A stretch of DNA of 26,346 nt, taken from Pelotomaculum_B sp041645005. Its GTDB lineage: Bacteria; Bacillota; Desulfotomaculia; Desulfotomaculales; Pelotomaculaceae. The position numbers and the translations under genes are program-made. The stretch spans positions 1 to 26,346 of the forward strand of contig JBAZQW010000004.1 in NCBI GenBank assembly GCA_041645005.1, given 5' to 3'. Below, in pieces: positions 13,600-21,574 of the stretch. The notes beneath the pieces are model-generated. The model did no database searches, had not been told where the DNA came from, and worked only from the letters and a program-made list of their open reading frames with translations. Position 1 is the first letter of the stretch; the number at the start of each line of letters is the position of its first letter.

Positions 13600-14915
13600 A
13601 AGTCCGCGGCTGCCTCGTGGGAGATATTCAGCAGAAGCCCCAGTAGAATAAAGTTAGCCACCAGCGAACTGCCGCCGTAACTAATATATGGCAGGGTTAC
13701 ACCTGTTAAAGGCAGCAGCCCTGTCACCCCGGAAATGATGATAAATGCCTGCAGCCCCAAAAGAGCTGTAAACCCCGAAGCGGCAAGAGCGGCAAATTCG
13801 TCCTTGGTGTTCAGGGAAATTTTGATACCCCTGTAAACGTAAATCATAAATAAAACTATTATCGCCGCGCCGCCGAGCAGGCCCATTTCTTCACAAATGG
13901 CTGAAAATATAAAATCCGAGTGTACCAGGGGGATAAAGCCAGGATATCCCTGACCGAGACTGGTGCCTAGCACCCCGCCCGAGCCAATGGCAAAATAGGA
14001 CTGGATAAGCTGGTACCCGGCGGTGTCGGCATATGGCCAGGGGTTCAGCCAGATCGCCACTCTGGACCGCACATGCCCAAACAGGTGGTAACTTGCCGCC
14101 GCCCCGGCCATAAAAAGCCCCAGGCCAAAAATCACGTATGAAACACGGGCAGTTGCGACATAAACCATAGCCAGAAAGGTGCCGAAATAAATCAATGCCG
14201 TACCAAGGTCCCTCTGAAAAACCAGAAGCAGCAGCGAAACCCCCCACATGGCCACCAGCGGTATCCACTCCTGTGGTCCGGGAATGGACAGCCTGCCGAT
14301 ACTCCTTGTCCCGGCAGTTAAAACAGCCTTATTCTCAACAAGATAACTTGCCAGAAAAAGCACCAACAGTATTTTTACAAACTCAGAGGACTGGAACTGA
14401 AACAGGCCGAAGTCCAGCCAGCTTTTCGCGCCACCCTGTTCTTGTCCGAAAAATATAGGCAGGATCAGAGCGATAAGACCGGCCAGAGCGTATATATATT
14501 TATAGTCACTCAGAAAACGGAAATCAACCAAAAGTCTTGAGGTTAGCAGGAGCACGCCCAATCCTATTAAAATCCAGGCAAACTGGCGCATCCCGTAGGC
14601 TGGATTGAGCCTGTACAGAAAAACCAGACCGGTAGAAGACAGGACAGCTGTGATGGGTAATAAAAAACTGTCCCCCTTGTATCCAATCTTTTTCCAATAC
14701 AGATGCACCAGGAAAAAGGCGGTGACTGTGGCCAGTCCCACAAGCAGCGCATGGTGGCCGCGTGCCTGGGGCACACCCAGGTAGAGTACCAGCATGCCGG
14801 CCAAAGTAAACGGCGCTGCCAGCAGGAGTAGGTTGCGCTCAATTACGCGGCTTCCGGTCGCCCTCAAGATCGCCGAAGACGAAATGTGATGCTGTCCGAA
14901 ACTCCCGGAAATCAT
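13596..14915 (-). CDS. FtsW/RodA/SpoVE-family SEDS peptidoglycan glycosyltransferase
   Basis: This 439-aa polytopic membrane protein has about ten hydrophobic segments from residue 28 onward. It polymerises lipid II glycan chains. Family signatures are the loop RVAIWLNPWPYADTAGYQ followed by QSYFAIGSGGVLGTSLGQG, then HSDFIFSAICEEMGLLG, and the C-terminal TGLLPLTGVTLPYISYGGSS. A hydrophilic N-terminal stretch of about 25 residues precedes the first membrane segment. GGAGG lies seven bases before the ATG. Sequence alone does not decide between FtsW and RodA roles; pairing with a PbpA-type PBP and kinase favours a RodA-like role (inference). Confidence 0.94.
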   Translation of the reverse strand: MISGSFGQHHISSSAILRATGSRVIERNLLLLAAPFTLAGMLVLYLGVPQARGHHALLVGLATVTAFFLVHLYWKKIGYKGDSFLLPITAVLSSTGLVFLYRLNPAYGMRQFAWILIGLGVLLLTSRLLVDFRFLSDYKYIYALAGLIALILPIFFGQEQGGAKSWLDFGLFQFQSSEFVKILLVLFLASYLVENKAVLTAGTRSIGRLSIPGPQEWIPLVAMWGVSLLLLVFQRDLGTALIYFGTFLAMVYVATARVSYVIFGLGLFMAGAAASYHLFGHVRSRVAIWLNPWPYADTAGYQLIQSYFAIGSGGVLGTSLGQGYPGFIPLVHSDFIFSAICEEMGLLGGAAIIVLFMIYVYRGIKISLNTKDEFAALAASGFTALLGLQAFIIISGVTGLLPLTGVTLPYISYGGSSLVANFILLGLLLNISHEAAADL

Positions 14916-14977
14916 TTATTGTCCTCCATTAAGAATATATACGAATGCACAAACTATTTTGGGGAGTGCCAATTCAG

Positions 14978-14992
14978 TCGATGTTCGATTGA
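14978..14992. repeat. 15-bp palindromic motif after the phosphatase stop (copy 1)
   Basis: TCGATGTTCGATTGA lies six bases beyond the phosphatase stop. It differs by one base from the motif at 24398-24412 just after the coaBC stop, and its arms TCGAT/ATTGA are nearly complementary. It may be a short dispersed repeat. Confidence 0.3.
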
Positions 14993-14998
14993 AATCGC

Positions 14999-15712
14999 TT
15001 ATAACTCCACCAGGATGATTGTAATATTATCGGCGCCGCCGGATTGGATGGCTTTTTTTAACAGCCTGCCTGCAGCTGTATCCAGATCCGGCGCGGTGCT
15101 GACAGTATCAAAAAGTTCATCCTGGCGCAGGTAACCGGTCAGACCGTCGGTACAGAGCAGGAGCAGATCACCCGGGTTCACTTTTACACGATACAGGTCA
15201 ACTTCTAAAAAAGGTCCTGTCCCAAGCGCCCTGGTCAATACATTTCGCTGCGGGTGCACAAAAGCCTCTTCCTCAGTGATGCCCCCGTTTTTAACCATTT
15301 CCTGCACCAGAGAATGGTCCTCGGTCAGCCTGGTGATCCCATTTCCCCGCAACAGGTAAGCCCTGCTGTCGCCCACCTGGCCGATTAGAACCTCATTCTC
15401 AAGCTTCAGACACGCTGTTATGGTAGTGCCCATACCCGCCCACTCAGGATTCTGAGCAGACTTCTCATATATTGAAGTGTTTGCTCCCTTTATTGAATCA
15501 ACAAGGGCGTCCTCCGGCTTTTCACCGCGGCTGAGCCGTTTGTCCAATTCACGCTGTAAGATCTGAAGCGCCATTCTGCTGGCAACTTCCCCGGCCCTGT
15601 GGCCGCCCATGCCATCTGCCACCGCAAAAAAACCTGTTTCAGGCGAAAGGCACAGGCTGTCTTCATTTAAAGCCCTGACTAATCCTGTATCAGTTATGTA
15701 AGACCACTTCAT
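14999..15712 (-). CDS. stp: PP2C-family Ser/Thr protein phosphatase (Stp/PrpC/PstP type)
   Basis: This 237-aa metal-dependent phosphatase is expected to reverse PASTA-kinase phosphorylation. PP2C motifs appear in order: RALNEDS (13-19), ADGMGGHRAGEVAS (32-45) with metal-binding D33, GMGTT, GQVGDSRAYL, LTEDHSLV, TRALG, LCTDGL, and GGADNITIILVE at the C-terminus. All acidic metal ligands appear present. There is no transmembrane tail, unlike mycobacterial PstP. Its ATG overlaps the end of the preceding FHA gene by 23 bp. Confidence 0.96.
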   Translation of the reverse strand: MKWSYITDTGLVRALNEDSLCLSPETGFFAVADGMGGHRAGEVASRMALQILQRELDKRLSRGEKPEDALVDSIKGANTSIYEKSAQNPEWAGMGTTITACLKLENEVLIGQVGDSRAYLLRGNGITRLTEDHSLVQEMVKNGGITEEEAFVHPQRNVLTRALGTGPFLEVDLYRVKVNPGDLLLLCTDGLTGYLRQDELFDTVSTAPDLDTAAGRLLKKAIQSGGADNITIILVEL

Positions 15713-16181
15713 GCCCCCACCTCACAAATTGAAAAGTAACGCCGCCTACCTTTAATCCGTCTCCATCCACAAGTACAACCGGTTTTTTCAGCTGCACCCC
15801 GTTTAAAAAAGTGCCATTGGTGCTTCCAAGATCCTCCAGCCAGTACTGCCCGTCTTTTACGTATACCCTGGCATGTCTGGTTGAAGCAAATGAATCATTG
15901 ATGACAACATCGCTATTGCCGCTTCGGCCAATAACCATTTCCCGCCCTATGCCGAAAGAATCTCCCGGCCTTAGCTCCGGCAATGGGCTGTCAGCGACGA
16001 TAATACTGCCACCGGCTTTTTCACCCTGTTTCTTCTTTTCCTGGGGCTGTTCCGGCGGCAAACCAGCGGGATGAGGCTCATTCCTGAGGTCGTTAATCAT
16101 CCATCTAACCAGCCCAAAAATAAAAAGAAGTAAAAATACTAAAAAGATGTACCGTAGTAATGCTAAAAAAATTGCGAACAA
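15690..16181 (-). CDS. Membrane-anchored FHA-domain protein (FhaB-like)
   Basis: This 163-aa protein has one strongly hydrophobic N-terminal segment (about 4-27), a charged Pro/Glu/Lys linker (30-60) and a C-terminal FHA domain (about 75-155). The phosphothreonine-binding residues are visible: GREMVIGRSGNSDVVIND, then STRHARVYV, and LEDLGSTNGTFLNG. It should dock phosphorylated Thr sites from the nearby kinase at the membrane. The start is TTG, two bases after the upstream FHA gene stop. It occupies the place of fhaB in the actinobacterial locus. Confidence 0.92.
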   Translation of the reverse strand: MFAIFLALLRYIFLVFLLLFIFGLVRWMINDLRNEPHPAGLPPEQPQEKKKQGEKAGGSIIVADSPLPELRPGDSFGIGREMVIGRSGNSDVVINDSFASTRHARVYVKDGQYWLEDLGSTNGTFLNGVQLKKPVVLVDGDGLKVGGVTFQFVRWGHEVVLHN

Positions 16182-16183
16182 CC

Positions 16184-16945
16184 TTATTCCACCTTAAAAG
16201 CGCATATTGTGGCGCCTATGCTTACTACGTCTTCAGGTTCAAGCACCCTGGATGCTATTTTAACACCGTTGACTTTGACGCCATTGGTGCTGCCCAGATC
16301 GAAGATTGTATAGCTGCCCCGGTGCAGCTCCAGGCGGGCATGATGGCGTGAAACACTGTCATCTGTCAGCACTATGTCGCAGTCATTACGGCGTCCTATC
16401 ATCATTGAAACACCGCTTAGATTAAATATTTTACCCCGGTCAGGTCCGGAGTTCACCTGAAGTTTAGCGAAAACCAGGGGGACCGTCTCCGGTCGCGCCC
16501 CCTCTTTAATAGGAGTAAAGCGCTGTGTATGTTCAAGAGTTTCTCTCGGTGCAACAGTTTTCCTCTCTTCCGACGGCGCCTCGCTGAACTCCGACTCCAA
16601 CCTCATATTTCCGGGAGTCACGATTTCATCCATGGCGAACTTTACCACCGGGGAGCCGGTCAGCGTATATTTCTTTTCATTTGCTTTCTGCCGCACATAT
16701 TCTTGAAGCTCTTCAGAAAGCAAGGTAGAGAAAGTGGCAATGTTTTCATAGTCCGAAGGGTGAAGGTGCACCTCATACTCGTTTGGCACATATATATTGC
16801 TAATGCTTACCCGCTTGCAGTCTCTCATCTCCCTGGCAAGCTTCTTGGCTATTTCCGCGGGCTGGATGCTTCCGCCGAAACTGTCTTTGAAAAAACCTTC
16901 TATATATTTCTCAAGGCTTCCTTCCAATCCTGAAAACATGCGCAT
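16184..16945 (-). CDS. DUF3662 plus FHA-domain protein (FhaA-like)
   Basis: This 253-aa cytoplasmic protein has an N-terminal DUF3662/FhaA_N domain (about 1-120; LEGSLEKYIEGFFKDSFGG then IQPAEIAKKLAREM), a variable linker (about 120-160), and a C-terminal FHA domain (about 165-250) with MIGRRNDCDIVL, SVSRHHARLEL and DLGSTNGVKVNG. In actinobacteria FhaA binds the kinase-phosphorylated MviN pseudokinase and sits at septum and poles. The ATG at 16945 is chosen because GGAGG, inside the rlmN end, lies eight bases upstream; the GTG at 16954 overlaps that site. Confidence 0.92.
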   Translation of the reverse strand: MRMFSGLEGSLEKYIEGFFKDSFGGSIQPAEIAKKLAREMRDCKRVSISNIYVPNEYEVHLHPSDYENIATFSTLLSEELQEYVRQKANEKKYTLTGSPVVKFAMDEIVTPGNMRLESEFSEAPSEERKTVAPRETLEHTQRFTPIKEGARPETVPLVFAKLQVNSGPDRGKIFNLSGVSMMIGRRNDCDIVLTDDSVSRHHARLELHRGSYTIFDLGSTNGVKVNGVKIASRVLEPEDVVSIGATICAFKVE

Positions 16946-16950
16946 TGAGC

Positions 16951-18003
16951 TCACCTCCGTCCCAACACTCTCCGTCTTAACTGACCGCAGGCGGCGCCGA
17001 TATCCGCGCCAAATTCTTTTCTGACAGTGACGGCGAGGCCGCCCTGCTCGACAAGCGTTTTGAATAATTTCACCTGCTGCCTGGCGGGAGGCTCCACACC
17101 TCTTTCCGGAACCGGGTTAACCGGAATCAGGTTCACATGGCACAGCACGCCGGACAAAAGCCGCGCCAGTTCCAGCGCATGCCCCCCGCTGTCATTTACT
17201 CCCGCTATCAGCGCATACTCAAATGTCACACGCCTGCCGGTCGCGCGGGCGTAATCACGGCAGGCCGGGATCAGTTCTTTTAACGGATACTTTTTATTAA
17301 TGGGCATCAGCAAATCCCGGTCACTATCGTTAGGCGCATGCAGCGAAACAGCCAGTGTAAGCGGAAGTCCCTCTCCGGCCAGTTTTCTGATCCCTGGAAC
17401 AAGACCGCAGGTTGAAATGGTAATATGGCGGCCCCCTATATTTAAACCATATGGCGCTGTAATGTTTCTAATGAAGGTCATTACCGCGCCGTAATTTTCA
17501 AGCGGCTCGCCGGAACCCATCAGCACAACATGGCTGACCCTGGTCCCGCCGTCCCGCTGCATAGCGAGAACCTGGTCGTATATCTCCCCGGCGCTCAGAT
17601 CGCGTATGAAACCTCCCAGTCCCGAGGCGCAGAGGCGGCAGGCGTAACGGCAGCCCACCTGGGTTGACACACAGGCGGAGTGGCCGTAGTCATGCTTCAT
17701 TAAAACACTTTCCACCGCCTGCCCGTCGTTAAGAGCAAAGAGATACTTTACAGTGTCTCCCCGCTTGGATTGCACCTTTGCGGCGATTTCCAGCCGGCTT
17801 ACCCATGCGCTGGACTCCAGCATATCCCTGAAATCACCGGCCAGGTTGGTCATCTCCCGGAAAGAAGCGGCGCCTTTGCCAAATATCCATTCCGCCACTT
17901 GCCTGGCCCGGTATTTCTCGGCTCCCAGACCTGTGACAAAGCTTTCAAGCTGGGGCAGGGTCAGGTCTTTTAAGTTTAACTTTAGATCTTCTTTATTCTC
18001 CAT
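16951..18003 (-). CDS. rlmN: Dual-specificity 23S rRNA / tRNA A2503/A37 methyltransferase RlmN
   Basis: This 350-aa radical SAM enzyme makes 2-methyladenosine in 23S rRNA and tRNA. The radical SAM cluster ligands are C118, C122 and C125 (GCRYACRLCASG). The additional conserved cysteines are C111 and C339 (ADIGAACGQL), the latter carrying the methyl intermediate. The N-terminal helical domain (10-60) and the RGDTVKYLF strand are family-typical. The usual GMGEP motif reads GSGEPLEN here, a conservative oddity. The ATG lies inside the rsmB end (11-bp overlap). Confidence 0.96.
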   Translation of the reverse strand: MENKEDLKLNLKDLTLPQLESFVTGLGAEKYRARQVAEWIFGKGAASFREMTNLAGDFRDMLESSAWVSRLEIAAKVQSKRGDTVKYLFALNDGQAVESVLMKHDYGHSACVSTQVGCRYACRLCASGLGGFIRDLSAGEIYDQVLAMQRDGGTRVSHVVLMGSGEPLENYGAVMTFIRNITAPYGLNIGGRHITISTCGLVPGIRKLAGEGLPLTLAVSLHAPNDSDRDLLMPINKKYPLKELIPACRDYARATGRRVTFEYALIAGVNDSGGHALELARLLSGVLCHVNLIPVNPVPERGVEPPARQQVKLFKTLVEQGGLAVTVRKEFGADIGAACGQLRRRVLGRR

Positions 18004-19408
18004 TATCGAATGCGATCCCTTTTTTTCTCATCCTGGCGATAAAAAACCCATCCATTTCATTCCAGCCGGGCAGTATCTGCACGTAGCCCCGTCCCAGGCT
18101 GCTGTCATAATCCAATTCGCGCGGCAGCAGTGCGGTCAGGTCCTCCATTTTAAAGTCCGGGTGTTTGGACAGAAAGCTTTCAACCTGCCCCAGGTTTTCC
18201 TCACGGGTAATGGTACAGGTGCTGTAGACCATCACTCCGCCTGGCTTGACACAGCAGGCGGCGCCGTCCAGAATTTCAGCCTGCAAACCAGCCAGTTCCG
18301 CGATTTGGCCGGGCTCTTTACGCCAGCGCGCGTCCGGACGGCGCCTCAGAACTCCGAGCCCGGTGCAGGGGGCGTCAACCAGAACAAAATCAGCCCAGTT
18401 ACTGAATCTCTCCGGCAGTTTCCTGGCATCACCGGCTAATTCCTTAATTATGGCGATTCCCAGGCGGCCGCTGTTTTCCTTGATCAGGTCCAGCTTGTGC
18501 GGATGAATATCCACCGCCAGGATCTCGCCCCGGTTCTCCATTAACTGGGCCAGGTGAGTAGTTTTGCCACCGGGAGCGCCGCAGGCGTCGAGCACGGTCG
18601 ACCCTGGCGCGGGCGCCAGTGCTATGCCGGCCAGCATGGAGCTTTCGTCCTGCACCTGGAATAAACCTTCCTTAAACGCAGCAAGGGAACCTAACGAGAA
18701 AAAACCTTCGATTTTTAAACCCTCCGGCGCAAAAGAGGTCTCTCTTACCGTCAATCCTTCCCCTCTCAGGCTTTCCGCCAGCTCCCGTCTGCTAATCCTC
18801 AGGGTATTGGCGCGCACCGTATTGGGGGCCGGCACATTGTTGGCCCGGCATAAAGAAATGGTTTCTTCGATGCCGAATTCCCCCAGCCAGCGCTCCACCA
18901 TCCAGACCGGGTGGGAATACTTCAAAGATATGTGTTTGGCCGGGTTGTCAGCAAGCGGCGGAAATGTGATGCCGTCCTTACGGCGTGAAACATTGCGCAA
19001 GACCCCGTTTACAAATTTCACCGCTCCCGCATGCCCGTACCTGCGCGCCATTTCAGCACCTTCGTTGCAGGCGGCGGATGGGGGAACCCTATCCATAAAC
19101 ATCAGTTGGTAGACGCCAAGCCTGAGTATGTTCCTTACGGCCGGTGTCTGTGAACTTAAAGGCTTTTTGATAAACTGACCCAGGACCCAGTCCAGGGTGT
19201 TCAGGGAACGCAGGACGCCATAAGCTAATTCAGTGGCAAAAGCCCGGTCAAGTTTACCGGGCCGGTTTTTTTCCAGGATGTAATTCAAGGCCAGGTTGGC
19301 GTAAGCGCCCTCCTCTTCAACTGCCTTAAGGACTTCCAGAGCCATTTCCCTCGCGGACAACTCAGGCAACAAACCCACCCTTTCCAGATCACTGCAATTA
19401 TTATCCAC
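17993..19408 (-). CDS. rsmB: 16S rRNA (cytosine-967-C5)-methyltransferase RsmB
   Basis: This 471-aa protein has an N-terminal NusB-like RNA-binding domain (about 18-145; REMALEVLKAVEEEGAYANL) and a C-terminal SAM methyltransferase. The methyltransferase shows motif I VLDACGAPGGKTTHL (272-286), D300 in the adenosine-binding strand, motif IV DAPCTG (345-350, C348) and motif VI YSTCT (395-399, C398 the nucleophile). The GTG used has a poor ribosome site. An internal start a few codons later, behind GGAAAGGGTGGG, is possible and would still keep the whole NusB domain. It follows the DUF116 gene by 43 bp. Confidence 0.95.
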   Translation of the reverse strand: MDNNCSDLERVGLLPELSAREMALEVLKAVEEEGAYANLALNYILEKNRPGKLDRAFATELAYGVLRSLNTLDWVLGQFIKKPLSSQTPAVRNILRLGVYQLMFMDRVPPSAACNEGAEMARRYGHAGAVKFVNGVLRNVSRRKDGITFPPLADNPAKHISLKYSHPVWMVERWLGEFGIEETISLCRANNVPAPNTVRANTLRISRRELAESLRGEGLTVRETSFAPEGLKIEGFFSLGSLAAFKEGLFQVQDESSMLAGIALAPAPGSTVLDACGAPGGKTTHLAQLMENRGEILAVDIHPHKLDLIKENSGRLGIAIIKELAGDARKLPERFSNWADFVLVDAPCTGLGVLRRRPDARWRKEPGQIAELAGLQAEILDGAACCVKPGGVMVYSTCTITREENLGQVESFLSKHPDFKMEDLTALLPRELDYDSSLGRGYVQILPGWNEMDGFFIARMRKKGIAFDNGE

Positions 19409-19451
19409 AATTAGACTGTGTTTTAAAACCAGATCGCAGCGAAAATATTCA

Positions 19452-20273
19452 TTACTGAAGTCTAAAATCAGGCATCCTGTGGTCTGTCCCGGCTACCCTG
19501 CTTTTCTCAATTAAAAAGTAACGAACCGCCTCTTCCACTTTGGGCATTTTTATCTGGGTGTTAAGGCAGGGTCCAAAGGGGCGCTCATTGGTGACCCCCA
19601 GTACCGGGATCGGGTTCGAGTCCTGGATGCCGCTGGTAAGATCGCGCTCACAGGCGATGGCGACAATGGCGCGGGGGCGATACTCTTGCACAAATTTGCG
19701 GGCCAGGGTTCCTCCCGTGGCCATACCGACCTTAATTCCGTAAGCATCCCTCAAGTTCAGCAGATCGTTAACCGGGCAACGCCCGCAGCGGTGACAGTTG
19801 TCTATGTTAATGGTAATTTTATAAGGACACTCGCTATTTTGCAGGCAGTGCGGCGCCAGCAGGAGAATTTGAGCCGGTACTAATTTCAGCTCACGGGATT
19901 TAACAAGGTCATTGTTTACTTCAACAAAAGAGCACTTAATCTTATCAATATCTATGTGAAAAATCCTGCCTATAACCAGGGCGATGGGGAAGAAAAGGTT
20001 TACCGCCACCCGCATCGGCCCGTGCAAAGGTGTAATATCCTTTGAGTAAATTATGGTCAAAACAATACCACCTATGCCGAACGCAGCTACCACCATGCCG
20101 CCGACCAGCATCCCGGCCAGGATGATCAGGAGGATCTGGTCAAATATTGTTCTTTCAGGATTCAATGCCAGGTACCATATTCCCGTAAGCAGAAGTCCGG
20201 CGAACAGGATGCTGACGCCTAAAAGCCCGATAAACAACCTCTTGCGCACAGGCAAAAAATTTCTGACAATCAC
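19452..20273 (-). CDS. DUF116 membrane-associated cysteine-rich protein
   Basis: This 273-aa protein is of unknown function. The N-terminal third is hydrophobic, with probable membrane segments at about 13-35, 46-76 and 87-104. The soluble part holds eight cysteines: C114, C143, C149, the ferredoxin-like cluster C160-x2-C163-x2-C166, C208 and C236. The C143-x5-C149 and CHRCGRCP groups suggest an Fe-S or zinc site. The GTG start has GGAGG nine bases upstream. Its position between fmt and rsmB is typical for DUF116 in anaerobic Firmicutes. No reaction can be assigned. Confidence 0.9.
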   Translation of the reverse strand: MIVRNFLPVRKRLFIGLLGVSILFAGLLLTGIWYLALNPERTIFDQILLIILAGMLVGGMVVAAFGIGGIVLTIIYSKDITPLHGPMRVAVNLFFPIALVIGRIFHIDIDKIKCSFVEVNNDLVKSRELKLVPAQILLLAPHCLQNSECPYKITINIDNCHRCGRCPVNDLLNLRDAYGIKVGMATGGTLARKFVQEYRPRAIVAIACERDLTSGIQDSNPIPVLGVTNERPFGPCLNTQIKMPKVEEAVRYFLIEKSRVAGTDHRMPDFRLQ

Positions 20274-20302
20274 TAAGTATCGCCTCCACAGGCGTAGTTC
20301 CA

Positions 20303-20373
20303 GACGTCAGTCGTCAGACGTCGGATGTCGGTATAATTTGGACGTCAGTCGTCAGACGTCGGATGTCGGTATA
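20303..20373. repeat. Tandem pair of 33-bp identical repeats, 38-bp period
   Basis: Copies 20303-20335 and 20341-20373 are identical and begin GACGTCAGTCGTCAGACGTC. The five spacer bases differ (ATTTG and TCCTG follow the copies). Each copy is itself made of GACGTC/GTCGTC/GATGTC-like units. It lies about 30 bp upstream of the DUF116 start. Confidence 0.9.
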
Positions 20374-20539
20374 TCCTGTAATGCTTTAGAGTCTCTGACC
20401 CATGTAACTTTCATGCATAATTGCGATTTAGATTGTGGGTGTAGGCATATCCTTCATTCCTAACAAGTTTTTAGCCCCAAAGACCCCAAAAGAGTTGCAT
20501 TTATACCTACGCCTTACGACTTATAGATTACGCCTTTTT

Positions 20540-20572
20540 TTTGAGACAGGAGAACCGTCCCCTTGTCTCAAA
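20540..20572. repeat. REP-like palindrome
   Basis: TTTGAGACA (20540-20548) and TGTCTCAAA (20564-20572) flank GGAGAACCGTCCCCT, in which GG and CC extend the stem with one bulge. Preceding T's and the GAGACAGG...CCGTCCCC pattern resemble palindromes associated with REP/Y1 transposases; that relation is recalled, not tested. Confidence 0.6.
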
Positions 20573-20620
20573 GACCCAAGAGGAATACCTGGATCCCACG
20601 TCTCACTTCCCACGTCCCAA

Positions 20621-21565
20621 TCACTGCGGTATGGTCTCGCCCAGGATTGTACCTGCGGCGACAGGGGTACCCCTCAAAAAATCAGCTGAGCTGAGTTTCC
20701 TGGCGCCCTGCAGCTGAAGCTCGGCAATGCTGAGCCGGCCGTCGCCGGTTTTGACAATAATGCCGGCGCCGCCGCCAGGCAGCACCTGGCCGGGTCTGCC
20801 GGCGGTCCCGTCGTCTTCCAGCGCCGTCGCGCTCCATATTTTAAGCACCCTGCCCGAAAAAGTGGTACGTGCTCCCGGCCAGGAGTTCATGCCTCTGATC
20901 CGGTTGCAAATATACCGCGCCGGTCTGTCCCATAAAATCAGCTCGTCCCCGGCCTTCAGCATGGGCGCGTAGATGGGAGTGCCGGTTTGGGGCAGCCTGG
21001 GAGCCTGTCCACGCTCGATCAAATAAAGGGTTTTAACCAGCGCCTGCGCTCCCAGCAGGGACAACCTGTCATGGACCAAACTCACCGTATCGGAGTCGTC
21101 AATGGGAATTGTTTCCCGCAGAATCATGTCACCGGTATCCAGTCCTTCATCCATGTACATGGTGGTGATCCCCGTTTCCTTTTCCCCGTTGATAACCGCC
21201 CAGTGAATAGGAGCGGCACCCCGGTACTTTGGCAGCAAGGAGGCGTGGACATTGATACAGCCGTGCCTGGGGATAGACAGGATTTCAGCCGGCAGGATGC
21301 GACCGAAAGCAACCACCACAATCACATCCGGGGACAACCCTTCCAGCAAAGTGATAAAATCAGGATCCTTAATGCGTGAAGGCTGAAAAACCGGGATATT
21401 TAAAGAGCGCGCCGCTTCCTTGACCGGGGGAGGCGCTTCCTTCTTCCCCCTGCCCCTGGGGCGGTCAGGCTGAGTTACAACAGCGGCAACTTCATGTCCC
21501 GCCTCTACCATAGCTTTGAATGAAGGCACCGCAAAATCCGGTGTACCCATAAATATAGCCCGCAT
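20621..21565 (-). CDS. fmt: Methionyl-tRNA formyltransferase
   Basis: This 314-aa enzyme formylates initiator Met-tRNA using 10-formyl-THF. The N-terminal Rossmann domain starts MRAIFMGTPDFAVPSF. The catalytic region reads HASLLPKYRGAAPIHWAVI with the family Asn-His-Asp set (N in CINVHASLLP, D in MDEGLDTGDM). The C-terminal OB domain (about 205-314) follows. It lies 9 bp after def in the usual def-fmt order, with AGGGAG before the ATG. Confidence 0.97.
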   Translation of the reverse strand: MRAIFMGTPDFAVPSFKAMVEAGHEVAAVVTQPDRPRGRGKKEAPPPVKEAARSLNIPVFQPSRIKDPDFITLLEGLSPDVIVVVAFGRILPAEILSIPRHGCINVHASLLPKYRGAAPIHWAVINGEKETGITTMYMDEGLDTGDMILRETIPIDDSDTVSLVHDRLSLLGAQALVKTLYLIERGQAPRLPQTGTPIYAPMLKAGDELILWDRPARYICNRIRGMNSWPGARTTFSGRVLKIWSATALEDDGTAGRPGQVLPGGGAGIIVKTGDGRLSIAELQLQGARKLSSADFLRGTPVAAGTILGETIPQ

Positions 21566-21574
21566 GCTTACTCC

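Larger units (their letters stand above)
20274..20620. repeat. Intergenic repeat-rich gap between fmt and the DUF116 gene
   Basis: This 347-bp gap has no gene. It contains a 33-bp exact direct repeat (20303-20335 and 20341-20373), a REP-like palindrome (20540-20572), and near fmt a block of CACGTCTCAC/CACGTCCCAA units (20595-20620). Its right end, CACGTCCCAA plus the first stop base, is identical to the right end of the element at 11882-12204. Both end directly at a stop codon. A member of the same repeat family, more degenerate, is the best reading. Confidence 0.6.

Noticed and set aside
17753..19112. Long plus-strand open frames (up to 228 codons) opposite rlmN and rsmB
   Set aside because: They are antisense shadows of well-supported genes with all catalytic motifs on the minus strand.
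20303..20373. Possible CRISPR array
   Set aside because: There are only two units, the five-base spacer is too short, and no cas genes are present.
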